Below are positions 1 through 8,209 of a stretch of 64,000 nucleotides of DNA, one piece after another; the first letter of the stretch is position 1; each line of letters opens with the position of its first letter. Location of the stretch: the NCBI GenBank assembly GCA_002162875.1, contig MABA01000007.1, positions 1 to 64,000 of the forward strand, in the 5' to 3' direction. The notes beneath the pieces are model-generated. The model ran no database searches. It saw only the letters and a list, made by a program, of their open reading frames with translations, and was not told where the DNA came from. The DNA comes from Rhodobacterales bacterium 52_120_T64 (GTDB lineage Bacteria > Pseudomonadota > Alphaproteobacteria > Rhodobacterales > Rhodobacteraceae). The position numbers and the translations under genes are program-made.

Positions 1-19
1 CAAACCACAAAAAGTCGCT

Positions 20-505
20 CTAACAGCCATAATGCGAAAGCTCATTGAACTCGCAAACACCTTGGTGAAAGCAGATCGCGAATGGGTTCATTATGGTACT
101 TGACCATAACGGATACTCTAAGTCAGTCCATACGGCCCCGTCCCATTCGTTTGCTTCGCACCAATTTGAAACAGCCGTGCACACATCTGACATCCGGCCT
201 TTTTGCAAGCCATCCGCATGAACTGCACCGATTAGACCTAGTGGGGCGCGTTCGCGTTCGGCTAGATCGGCGATGGTATTCGAGATATCAGATTTGGTTG
301 ATTGGATAATATTTGTTGTGCAGTTGACCCCGACTGCTGGATCAAGGCAAACCACTAACCCCAACTTCCGTTTCGGGGAAATTCGGCTGAATTCCATTGG
401 CAGACGCGGGCCAGCCTCCAGCGCCCAATCGCCAGTAGTGTGCGGCGTCAGAGCTTCGAGATCCCATATAAGTGACCCCCAGCCGAGGATGGCGATCCGG
501 CTCAT
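20..505 (-). CDS. gamma-glutamylcyclotransferase-like protein
   Basis: A 161-residue soluble protein with no signal peptide or membrane segment. The N-terminus MSRIAILGWGSLIWD places a glycine-serine turn right after the first beta strand, as in the substrate loop of the gamma-glutamylcyclotransferase (GGCT/AIG2-like) fold. That resemblance is the only basis for the call, and I could not identify the catalytic glutamate with certainty. It lies 40 bp downstream of hemF on the same strand and may be co-transcribed with it. The reading frame is complete with a TAG stop. Substrate unknown. Confidence 0.55.
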   Translation of the reverse strand: MSRIAILGWGSLIWDLEALTPHTTGDWALEAGPRLPMEFSRISPKRKLGLVVCLDPAVGVNCTTNIIQSTKSDISNTIADLAERERAPLGLIGAVHADGLQKGRMSDVCTAVSNWCEANEWDGAVWTDLEYPLWSSTIMNPFAICFHQGVCEFNELSHYGC

Positions 506-545
506 CTCTCGGGGTTTGAGTATTTATGCAAAAGAGAAGCCGTTT

Positions 546-1439
546 TCATGGCCATTTGCATTCTGGTGGTAGGGACATCAGCACTGCTTCGGGGTTATGG
601 CCTGTCTGCAGGCCAAACTGGGTGCCGCGATCGTAGACGAGGTTGAACTCGGCATAGCGGCCCCGTTTGATCAGCTGGATTTCGCGGTCGGCGTCGCTCC
701 ATGGTTCGTCAACGCGTTTTTCGGTAACAGGTAGGAACGCTTTTAGGAATGCGCGGCCTACGTCTTGGGTGAAGGCGAAATCGGCTTCCCAATCGCCGGT
801 GTTGTGGTCGTCGTAGAAGATGCCGCCAACGCCGCGGGGTTCGTTCCAGTGTTTGATCATGAAATATTCGTCAGCCCATTCTTTGTAACGCGGGTAGTAG
901 GCTGGATCGTGTAAGTCGCAGGCTTCCTTTAGGCGGGCGTGGAAGAATGCGGTGTCTTCGGGGACTTCGACCATTGGGTTCAGATCAGCGCCGCCGCCGA
1001 ACCACCAGCCGTGTGGGGTCCAGAACATGCGGGTGTTCATGTGGACCGCAGGGGTTTTGGGGGATCGCATGTGGGCGACCAGTGAAATGCCAGCGGCCCA
1101 GAACCGTGGATCTTCGGTGATGCCGTCCATGCCGGTGCGGGACTTCATCGAACGCTGCGCGGCCTCGCCCAGGGTGCCGTAAACGGTTGAAATATTAACG
1201 CCGACTTTTTCAAATACGCGGCCGCCGCGCATGACGGACATCTCGCCGCCACCAGCGTCGGAGCCGTCGCCGTTGTCGCGTTTCGTGGGTTTGCGCTCGA
1301 ACCGACCGGCGGGCAAATCAGCGTGCGGACCGGTGGTTTGAGCGTCTTCCAAGCTTTCAAACGCATGGCAAATCTGGTTACGCAGACCCTCGAACCAGGC
1401 AGAAGCGCGAGCTTTTTCGTTGATCAGATCGTCAGTCAC
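546..1439 (-). CDS. hemF: oxygen-dependent coproporphyrinogen III oxidase
   Basis: Oxidatively decarboxylates coproporphyrinogen III to protoporphyrinogen IX in haem synthesis, using O2. The 297-residue length is normal. Family blocks are clear: KVGVNIS near residues 78-84, HMNTR near 133-137, the glycine-rich WWFGGGADL near 145-153, and the C-terminal block NLVYDRGTQFGLQTG followed by a conserved proline-rich end. It is cytosolic and acts as a homodimer. The gene is divergent from the ABC transporter pair, leaving about 240 bp for two promoters. A second haem gene, hemH, lies near 41 kb. Confidence 0.96.
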   Translation of the reverse strand: MTDDLINEKARASAWFEGLRNQICHAFESLEDAQTTGPHADLPAGRFERKPTKRDNGDGSDAGGGEMSVMRGGRVFEKVGVNISTVYGTLGEAAQRSMKSRTGMDGITEDPRFWAAGISLVAHMRSPKTPAVHMNTRMFWTPHGWWFGGGADLNPMVEVPEDTAFFHARLKEACDLHDPAYYPRYKEWADEYFMIKHWNEPRGVGGIFYDDHNTGDWEADFAFTQDVGRAFLKAFLPVTEKRVDEPWSDADREIQLIKRGRYAEFNLVYDRGTQFGLQTGHNPEAVLMSLPPECKWP

Positions 1440-1677
1440 AGCAGGATTTCCCTTCCGAAATTACATATAAATGTGTCGGTACAATAATCTCATAACTTGC
1501 GATTGACTGTAAAACAATCACTGAATAAGGTTGCCGAACCAAACATGGCGGAGGAACTGCAATGAACAAAATCCGGACGTATATTACAGCCTCTTAGGCC
1601 CCGGATTTGGGTCTATTCCGGCCCGCTTGCATTTCAACATTCCAAATTTGTCGTATCTCGCCCGAGGAGGGCACCCC

Positions 1678-3510
1678 ATGTTCAAAAAATTCGAGAGCCT
1701 CGTGAATCCGTTCATGTCGTTCTCTAACGAGACACCGCCGGCAACGCTTTGGCCCTATCTGAAAACACATTTAGCGCCGTTCAAGAAGTGGCTGCCGGTT
1801 ATGGCACTTTTAGGCGTGCTGACAGCCGTCATGGAAAGCGGATTGATCTTCTATTCCGGCCGCGTGATCGACCTGATGAGCGCGGCAGGCGCGGATACCA
1901 TGTGGGAGAAGCATGGGGTCGAGTTGATCCTGGCGGCGGCTTTTGTGCTGCTTTTACGGCCCGTGATTATCACCCTGAACCATTTGTTTCTTGAACAAAC
2001 GCTGGTGTCGAACCTGAATGTTCAGGCGCAGTGGCGTTCGCACAAACAACTGTTGGGGCAATCGACGGAGTTTTTCCAGAACGATTTTGCCGGGCGGTTA
2101 GCCAACCGCGTTATGCAAATGGGTCCGGCGGTCGAGGATAGTGCGTATATGGCGCTCGAAGGTATCTGGTATGCCACTATATACGTTCTAGGTGCAATTA
2201 TTGTGTTGATGCAAATCGACATTCGGTTGGCCGCGCCGATGATTATATGGCTGACGGTTTATGTCCTGTTTGTGAAGCGGATCGCGACGCGGGTTTCAAC
2301 TGTTTCCGAACGTATGACCGAGACTAAATCGTTGGTGACCGGGCGGATTGTGGATGCTTATACCAATATCGAAAGCGTAAAATTATTTGCGAACGATGCC
2401 AGAGAGGAAACGTATGTCTTGTCGGCCATGAAGCGCCACCGGATCAGGTTCCAGCGGTTTTTGCGCCTTATGACGAAATTGACATTTAGCTTGGCCAGCA
2501 TGAACGGTTTCCTGATGGTTGGTGTTATCGGTCCTGCGATTTGGTTGTGGACAGAGGGACTGGTTTCAGTGGGTGAGGTTGCAGCGGCTTCGGCGTTGAC
2601 CATCCGTCTAAATGGTATGACTGGCTGGATTATGTGGGTGACAATTCGATTGTTCGAACATGCGGGGGTCATTCGCGAAGGCCTGCAATCTTTATCCGTG
2701 CCACAAGAGGTGACGGACAAGCCAACCGCGCCAGATTTGCGTTTGACCGAAGGTAAGATCGAGGTGGTCGAGCTTTCGCATCATTATGGCAAGGGAAAAG
2801 GTGGGTTGGACCAGGTTAATCTATCGATAAACCAGGGTGAAAAAATCGGCTTGGTTGGGCGTTCGGGCTCGGGTAAATCCAGCCTTGTGAACCTTTTGTT
2901 GCGGTTTCGCGATGCGGAGAAAGGCCAGATTTTGATCGACGGGCAGTCTGTATCCAACGTCACACAACACAGTTTACGCAATCAGATCGGAATGGTGACG
3001 CAAGACAGCAGCTTGTTGCACCGATCGGTTCGCGCCAATATCCTTTATGGTATGCCTGATGCGAGTGACGCACAGATGGTCGAGGCTGCAAAACGGGCTG
3101 AAGCGCATGAGTTTATTCTTGAATTGCAAGACCCTAAGGGCCGCACGGGCTACGATGCCTTTGTTGGCGAGCGCGGCGTGAAACTGTCAGGCGGGCAGCG
3201 ACAGCGGATCGCGATTGCGCGGGTTATCCTGAAAGACGCGCCAATCCTAGTATTGGACGAAGCGACCAGTGCTTTGGATAGCGAGGTCGAGGCGACGATT
3301 CAGCAGACGCTTTATGGCATGATGCAGGGCAAAACGGTGATTGCAATTGCCCACCGTCTGTCTACGATTGCGCAGATGGACCGGATTATTGTGCTGGACG
3401 CCGGACGCGTGGCCGAAGAAGGAACACACGCAGAGTTGCTGACCCTAAACGGGCTGTATGCCGGTTTCTGGAACCGTCAATCGGGCGGCTTTATTGGAGC
3501 TGACGCGTGA
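1678..3510 (+). CDS. ABC exporter half-transporter (permease-ATPase fusion), first of a pair
   Basis: A 610-residue type IV ABC exporter half-transporter. Six hydrophobic segments span about residues 30-310, followed by a nucleotide-binding domain: Walker A GRSGSGKSS near 395, signature LSGGQRQR near 502, Walker B LVLDEATSALD near 523, and the H-loop IAHRLS. The frame is open from 1531, but the ATG at 1678 follows a good GAGGAG ribosome site and begins at the family-typical N-terminus. The stop overlaps the GTG of the next gene by 4 bp, so the two are translationally coupled and probably form a heterodimer. The exported substrate cannot be told from sequence. Confidence 0.93.
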   Translation: MFKKFESLVNPFMSFSNETPPATLWPYLKTHLAPFKKWLPVMALLGVLTAVMESGLIFYSGRVIDLMSAAGADTMWEKHGVELILAAAFVLLLRPVIITLNHLFLEQTLVSNLNVQAQWRSHKQLLGQSTEFFQNDFAGRLANRVMQMGPAVEDSAYMALEGIWYATIYVLGAIIVLMQIDIRLAAPMIIWLTVYVLFVKRIATRVSTVSERMTETKSLVTGRIVDAYTNIESVKLFANDAREETYVLSAMKRHRIRFQRFLRLMTKLTFSLASMNGFLMVGVIGPAIWLWTEGLVSVGEVAAASALTIRLNGMTGWIMWVTIRLFEHAGVIREGLQSLSVPQEVTDKPTAPDLRLTEGKIEVVELSHHYGKGKGGLDQVNLSINQGEKIGLVGRSGSGKSSLVNLLLRFRDAEKGQILIDGQSVSNVTQHSLRNQIGMVTQDSSLLHRSVRANILYGMPDASDAQMVEAAKRAEAHEFILELQDPKGRTGYDAFVGERGVKLSGGQRQRIAIARVILKDAPILVLDEATSALDSEVEATIQQTLYGMMQGKTVIAIAHRLSTIAQMDRIIVLDAGRVAEEGTHAELLTLNGLYAGFWNRQSGGFIGADA

Positions 3511-5342
3511 AGTTTTTCGAGAACCTGTTTGACCCTTTTGCAGATGCAAATGGATCGCCACCGACAACTTTGATTGCTTTTGGAAAATGGTTGTTTGCCG
3601 GAGCTGAGAAGGCCGTTGTGATGATGGGCGTGGTTTCGATATTGATCGGATTGGCCGAGGTCGCCGCCGCTTGGGCTGTTGGTGTGATAATCGATCGGAT
3701 CACCACTCATGGGCGAGAGGTTTTTCTAGAAGGATTCATCTGGCCTTTACTGGGCATCGTCGGGTTTATGCTAGTTCTTAGGCCTGCGTTAATTCTGTTT
3801 CAGGCAGGGTTAAACTCGCTAACCTTCGGGCCGGGACTTTCAGTTCTTGGCCTGTTTCGCACCCATAAATATACTTTGGGTCAAAGCCTCGATTTCTTCG
3901 AAGATGATTTTGCTGGTCGCATTAACCAAAAACAAATGCAAACTACCGCTGCGCTTGGTGAGTTGCTGATGGAATTGTTAAACGCTGTTTCCTTTGCCGG
4001 CGCCATGATTTTGGGTGGCGCTGCGGTGATGTTTTCATCTGATTGGCGACTTTCAGTGGTTATGCTTGGATGGCTGGGGCTTTACATTTTCGCGCTGCGC
4101 TGGGGTTTGCCAAAAATTCGCAAGCTGGGTAAGGAGCGGGCCGAAACGCGCTCGGCTATCTCGGGGAGTTTTGTCGACAGCATCGCCAACATTACGACCG
4201 TAAAGCTATTCGCCCATTCCGACCGTGAGACAGATGAGGCCCGTAAGGCTTTACTGCGGTTTCGAGAGGCGGCGATGCGTTTTGGCAGGCAAGTGTTCAA
4301 GTTTCGTGTCGTAATTGCCGTCCTTGCTGGGCTTTTGCCTGTGGCTCTTGTTGGCACTTCCGTTTCGCTTTGGTTGACAGGCGATAGCCAGACGGGCGCT
4401 ATTGTTACGGCAGGAATACTAGCCTCTCGGCTTGGAGCTATGACGGGGTGGTTTTCGTTTATGCTTATGGGGCTTTTTGCCGATATCGGCACCGCTGAAG
4501 ATGGAATCGCGACGCTGGCTAAACCCTATCAACTGACGGATAGATTGGGCGCGAAACCTCCGGTGGATTTCAGCGGCGAGATCCGTTTTGACAACGTTAA
4601 TTTCCATTATGGCCGCGAGGGTGGCGGTGGGTTGAACGGGTTCAACCTGACGATCAAACCGGGTGAAAAGGTTGCGCTGGTTGGGCGTTCGGGCGCCGGG
4701 AAATCGACTGTTTTGTCGCTGCTGTTGCGGATGCGTGACGTTGAAAGCGGCGCTATTTCGCTTGATGGGCAGGATATTCGCGCGTTGACCCAAGACGGAT
4801 TACGACAACAAATCGGGATGGTCACGCAGGATACGCAGATGTTCAACCGCTCGGTTCGGGACAACATTTTATATGGTCGGCCCGATGCCTCGGATGCTGA
4901 CTTGTTGGCTGCGTGCGAACAAGCACAGGCAAAAGAGTTTATTGACGAGATGGTTGACAGCAAAGGTCGCGCTGGTCTGGATGCCTTCCTAGGTGAACGC
5001 GGCGTAAAGCTGTCTGGTGGTCAACGACAACGAATAGCATTGGCACGGGTAATTCTGAAGAACGCGCCGATTTTGGCGCTGGATGAAGCGACCTCGGCTC
5101 TCGATAGCGAAGTTGAGGCGGCCATCCAGGACACGCTTGACGGTTTGATGGAGGGCAAAACTGTGGTCGCTATTGCGCACCGACTTTCGACAATCGCGCA
5201 GATGGACCGGATAATTGTGTTGGATCAAGGAAAGGTATTCGAGCACGGCACGCACGATGAGCTATTGGCTAAAAGAGGTCTATATGCTGGCCTTTGGCAA
5301 AGACAATCCGGTGGTTTCATCGGGGTTGTGGCGGCACAATGA
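3507..5342 (+). CDS. ABC exporter half-transporter, second of a pair
   Basis: A 611-residue paralogue of the upstream gene with the same layout: transmembrane domain over about residues 25-310, then an ATPase domain with Walker A GRSGAGKST near 393, LSGGQRQR near 500, Walker B ILALDEATSALD near 521 and IAHRLS. It starts with GTG in a GTGA overlap with its partner. Both proteins end in a nearly identical GLYAG-RQSGGFIG tail, pointing to an old tandem duplication. Both nucleotide sites keep their catalytic residues, so neither half looks degenerate. The TGA overlaps the ATG of the decayed tlyA, which was once the third gene of this unit. Confidence 0.93.
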   Translation: MKFFENLFDPFADANGSPPTTLIAFGKWLFAGAEKAVVMMGVVSILIGLAEVAAAWAVGVIIDRITTHGREVFLEGFIWPLLGIVGFMLVLRPALILFQAGLNSLTFGPGLSVLGLFRTHKYTLGQSLDFFEDDFAGRINQKQMQTTAALGELLMELLNAVSFAGAMILGGAAVMFSSDWRLSVVMLGWLGLYIFALRWGLPKIRKLGKERAETRSAISGSFVDSIANITTVKLFAHSDRETDEARKALLRFREAAMRFGRQVFKFRVVIAVLAGLLPVALVGTSVSLWLTGDSQTGAIVTAGILASRLGAMTGWFSFMLMGLFADIGTAEDGIATLAKPYQLTDRLGAKPPVDFSGEIRFDNVNFHYGREGGGGLNGFNLTIKPGEKVALVGRSGAGKSTVLSLLLRMRDVESGAISLDGQDIRALTQDGLRQQIGMVTQDTQMFNRSVRDNILYGRPDASDADLLAACEQAQAKEFIDEMVDSKGRAGLDAFLGERGVKLSGGQRQRIALARVILKNAPILALDEATSALDSEVEAAIQDTLDGLMEGKTVVAIAHRLSTIAQMDRIIVLDQGKVFEHGTHDELLAKRGLYAGLWQRQSGGFIGVVAAQ

Positions 5343-5827
5343 TTAGGTTGGACCAGGCGATAGTTGCCGTGTGCGGCCTTGAAATTGGACCACGCTTTAA
5401 TGGAATTCGGCTTGTCGCCGAATAAGGCAATTTGCTTGAATTTTGGCGCATCGACGGGCGGGTTTACCGAGGCGCTTTTGGCCAACGGAGCCGCAAAAAT
5501 TTATGCGCTTGATGTAGGATATGGGCAGTTGCATGCACGGTTGCAGATGGCCCGAGGGGCATGAATATCAAAGGTACAAATGCGCATGAAATTCCGGACG
5601 GTTTGATGCCAACGGTAGATTGGATCGTGACGGATGTGTGCTTTATTTCCTTGGAAAAAGCGTTATCGGTGCCGTTGTCACCTGCCCGCAGAGGAGCGGT
5701 TCTGGCGGAGCTGATTAAGCCACAATTCGAGGTTGTTCGATCACATATTGGCAAGGGTGGGATTGTTCGCAATCAAGAAGCGAAAACAATGTCGGGTGAT
5801 CGTATTGAGGCGTCCCACGGTATTTAG
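5339..5827 (+). pseudogene. tlyA: remnant of TlyA-family rRNA 2'-O-methyltransferase
   Basis: Intact TlyA has an N-terminal S4 RNA-binding domain and a SAM-dependent methyltransferase domain. Here the ATG at 5339 (ATGA overlap with the ABC gene) gives MIRLDQAIVA, the usual S4 start. Most of the S4 domain is missing, and the reading resumes in another frame near 5378 with LKLDHALMEFGL and the SAM-site block FGASTGGFTEALLANGAA then DVGYGQLHARLQ. A second frame change near 5560 leads to DWIVTDVCFISLEKAL and LIKPQFEV...IGKGGIVRN, ending early at 5827. At least two frameshifts, one internal deletion and C-terminal truncation mean no working enzyme can be made. Confidence 0.85.
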
Positions 5828-5857
5828 CTCAATTTGTTGGCACTATGTTTTGCGCTG

Positions 5858-5872
5858 ATAACCGACTGGTAA
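5858..5872 (+). promoter_or_regulatory. weak CtrA-like site upstream of motB
   Basis: ATAA and GTAA are separated by 7 bases, giving two TAAC half-sites 11 bases apart. Each half differs at its first position from the CtrA consensus TTAA-N7-TTAA. It lies about 36 bp upstream of motB. On its own it is weak; it is listed because three better matches precede other flagellar units. Confidence 0.25.
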
Positions 5873-5908
5873 CAGGTTGTCATCCATAGTCCCTTTAGCA
5901 AGAGGGGA

Positions 5909-6784
5909 ATGGTGGGCGACATGGCGGCAAAAAACGAAAATGCTCCAATAATTATTAAGAGGAAGAAGGTGGTCAAAGGCGGCGGCCATCATGGCGGTGC
6001 GTGGAAGATTGCCTATGCGGATTTCGTGACAGCGATGATGGCGTTCTTTTTACTGATGTGGCTGCTGAACGCCACAACAGAATCGCAAAGAAAAGGCCTC
6101 GCGGATTATTTCAGTCCGACGATTCCGGTCTTTAAGGTTTCCGGTGGGGGCGAGGGTGCATTTGGTGGAGAAACTACGTTCTCGCAAGAAATGATGATGA
6201 AAAACGGCACCGGTGCTGCTGATATGCGTGCATCGGATGAGGACAAAGCAGACGGCGATACTGGTGTTACGCCATCTGATAGTGTTGGTGGCGAAGAGGG
6301 TATCACAGAGCTGAAGTTCACGGATATCGAGAACATGTTTAGGGGTGATAGTGGCGAAAGCTCTGTCGCGGACGAACTTCTGAAACATGTGAACACGCGG
6401 ATCACCGACGAAGGTCTTATCATCGAAGTATTCGACTTGCATTCTTCACCGTTGTTCATCACCAATACAGACCAACCAAGTGATAAGATGTTGTTATTAC
6501 TCGATATGATTTCAGATGTAATTGGAATAGTCAGCAATAGCATAGCGGTATTGGGACACACAGATGAAGCCAATCTCGGCGGCGGTGATATGTTTATCCT
6601 ATCTACAGAGAGAGCGCAGTATTCGCGCCAACATCTGGTTAATGCTGGCGTCTCGATTAGTCGCATCGCAAGAGTGGCGGGATACGCGGATCGTTCACCT
6701 AGCATGCCGACCGCCGGCATAATTCGGAATCGGCGAATCGAAATTATCTTGTTACGCGATGGGCGAAGTATTGATAAAATTTGA
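5909..6784 (+). CDS. motB: flagellar motor stator protein MotB
   Basis: Peptidoglycan-anchored half of the MotAB proton channel. After a basic N-terminus comes a single membrane helix at about residues 35-55; YADFVTAMMAFFLLMW carries the proton-binding aspartate at residue 38. The C-terminal half is an OmpA-like peptidoglycan-binding domain, with LGHTDE, LSTERAQYSRQHL and the final RNRRIEIILL. The central part is longer and acidic. The start at 5909 has a purine-rich AGAGGGG just upstream; an ATG at 5921 is possible. Its partner motA lies 24 kb away at 29.5 kb. It heads the motB-flgEKLI run. Confidence 0.93.
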   Translation: MVGDMAAKNENAPIIIKRKKVVKGGGHHGGAWKIAYADFVTAMMAFFLLMWLLNATTESQRKGLADYFSPTIPVFKVSGGGEGAFGGETTFSQEMMMKNGTGAADMRASDEDKADGDTGVTPSDSVGGEEGITELKFTDIENMFRGDSGESSVADELLKHVNTRITDEGLIIEVFDLHSSPLFITNTDQPSDKMLLLLDMISDVIGIVSNSIAVLGHTDEANLGGGDMFILSTERAQYSRQHLVNAGVSISRIARVAGYADRSPSMPTAGIIRNRRIEIILLRDGRSIDKI

Positions 6785-6797
6785 GACATTTTGGGTC

Positions 6798-6827
6798 GTA
6801 AACGCATATAATATTCGATGCGTTTAC
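6798..6827 (+). promoter_or_regulatory. perfect inverted repeat between motB and flgE
   Basis: GTAAACGCAT (6798-6807) and ATGCGTTTAC (6818-6827) form a perfect 10-bp inverted repeat around an AT-rich 10-base centre. Half-site centres are 20 bp apart, about two helical turns, as expected for a dimeric regulator. No T-run follows, so it does not look like a terminator. It ends 63 bp upstream of flgE. Confidence 0.4.
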
Positions 6828-6833
6828 CCGATG

Positions 6834-6848
6834 TTAAGGGTCATTCAA
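6834..6848 (+). promoter_or_regulatory. CtrA-like box upstream of flgE
   Basis: TTAA and TCAA separated by 7 bases match the CtrA consensus TTAA-N7-TTAA with one mismatch. The site ends 42 bp before the flgE start codon, a plausible activator position. Confidence 0.4.
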
Positions 6849-6890
6849 AGATAGTGGTTCTGAAAGTGAAATAGTTCAGAAGGGCTTAAA

Positions 6891-8192
6891 ATGACAATAT
6901 CATCATCGTTAAATGCGGGCGTTACGGGATTGAACGTAAATGCTAGCAAGCTGGCAACAATTGCTGACAACATCGCCAATTCCGGAACTTATGGCTATAA
7001 AGGAGCCGACGCGGATTTTTCATCGGTCGCATTGGCCCAAAGTAAAGGTCGATATACCGCTGGTGGAGTAACGGTGAATACCTACCGAAATGTAACCAGC
7101 AAAGGGTCGCTTACACCCACTTCAAATCCAACGGATATAGCTATCGCCGGGCGCGGGATGTTGCCCGTAACGCCGACATCGGCTTTGGGCCAAACGGGCG
7201 GTACCTATCCATTGATGATGACTACAACGGGCTCGTTCACCCCAGACAAAAATGGAATTTTGACATCGCAAAACGGGCTGGCCCTGATGGGATGGCCAGC
7301 TATGGCTGATGGTACGATTCCTGTGCAACCCCGAGATAGCGCGGCTGGTTTGGAGCCGGTGTTTGTGAACCTGAACCAATTTGCAGCTAGCCCTACAGAC
7401 TTGATCGGTTTGGGAGTTAACCTTCCCGCAATTGCCACAGAAGCGGGCGCGTCCGGTGACCCGTATCAGATCTCGATTGAGTATTTCGATAATCTAGGTA
7501 CGACAAAAACCATGACCGCTATATTTACGCCTATTGTTCCGGCTTCGGGGCAGTCAAATACCTGGACGTTAGAGATAATAGACGATGCAACCGGCGCCTT
7601 ACCGATTGCAGAATTTACAGTAGCATTTAATGACACTTCAACCAGCGGTGGGTCCGTCGCATCTGTAACACCGGTATTTGGTGGAACGTACGATCCAGCG
7701 GAGGGTAACGTTTCGGTGACTTTCGCAAGCGGGCCGATTGAAATTGAAGTAGGAGAACCTGGAGGGGCAACACGGCTAACGCAAATGTCGGCAGAATTTG
7801 TCCCTATTTCACTCACCAAAAATGGTGCGCCGACGGGTAACTTGACTTCAGTTGAAATAGACGAAAATGGAATAGTTTCTGCAATCTATGACAGCGGATT
7901 TACCCGCACAATTTACCAAGTGCCGGTCATTGATGTACGTAACCCCAACGGTCTGAACGCGGAAAGCAACCAGGCTTTCACATTGTCTCAGGCAAGCGGG
8001 CCGATGTATCTGTGGGACGCCGGTTCAGGTCCAACAGGATCAACTGTCGGATATGCCCGTGAGGAATCGACAACAGATATCGCTGGCGAGCTTACCGCGC
8101 TAATTAAAACACAACGGGCGTATTCCTCGAACGCAAAGATTATTCAAACCGTTGACGAGATGCTTCAAGAAACTACGAATATTAAACGCTAG
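6891..8192 (+). CDS. flgE: flagellar hook protein FlgE
   Basis: Subunit of the flagellar hook, exported by the flagellar type III system. The 433-residue protein has the conserved ends of axial proteins: N-terminal SLNAGVTGLNVNASKLATIA with DNIANSGTYGYK, and C-terminal helix ELTALIKTQRAYSSNAKIIQ followed by TVDEMLQ. The middle is a beta-rich, threonine/serine-rich surface domain. The N-terminus has no cleavable signal, as expected for type III export. It is followed after 17 bp by flgK. An AGAAGGG ribosome site precedes the ATG. Confidence 0.94.
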   Translation: MTISSSLNAGVTGLNVNASKLATIADNIANSGTYGYKGADADFSSVALAQSKGRYTAGGVTVNTYRNVTSKGSLTPTSNPTDIAIAGRGMLPVTPTSALGQTGGTYPLMMTTTGSFTPDKNGILTSQNGLALMGWPAMADGTIPVQPRDSAAGLEPVFVNLNQFAASPTDLIGLGVNLPAIATEAGASGDPYQISIEYFDNLGTTKTMTAIFTPIVPASGQSNTWTLEIIDDATGALPIAEFTVAFNDTSTSGGSVASVTPVFGGTYDPAEGNVSVTFASGPIEIEVGEPGGATRLTQMSAEFVPISLTKNGAPTGNLTSVEIDENGIVSAIYDSGFTRTIYQVPVIDVRNPNGLNAESNQAFTLSQASGPMYLWDAGSGPTGSTVGYAREESTTDIAGELTALIKTQRAYSSNAKIIQTVDEMLQETTNIKR

Positions 8193-8209
8193 GTTGAGGA
8201 GGCCGCGCC

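Noticed and set aside
1531-1677. N-terminal extension of the first ABC exporter
   Set aside because: The 49 extra codons are unlike the family, and the ATG at 1678 has a strong ribosome site.
5830-5855. Sigma-54-like promoter (TGGCAC ... TTGC) upstream of motB
   Set aside because: The GG and GC elements are 11 rather than 10 bases apart, and sigma-54 does not tolerate that.
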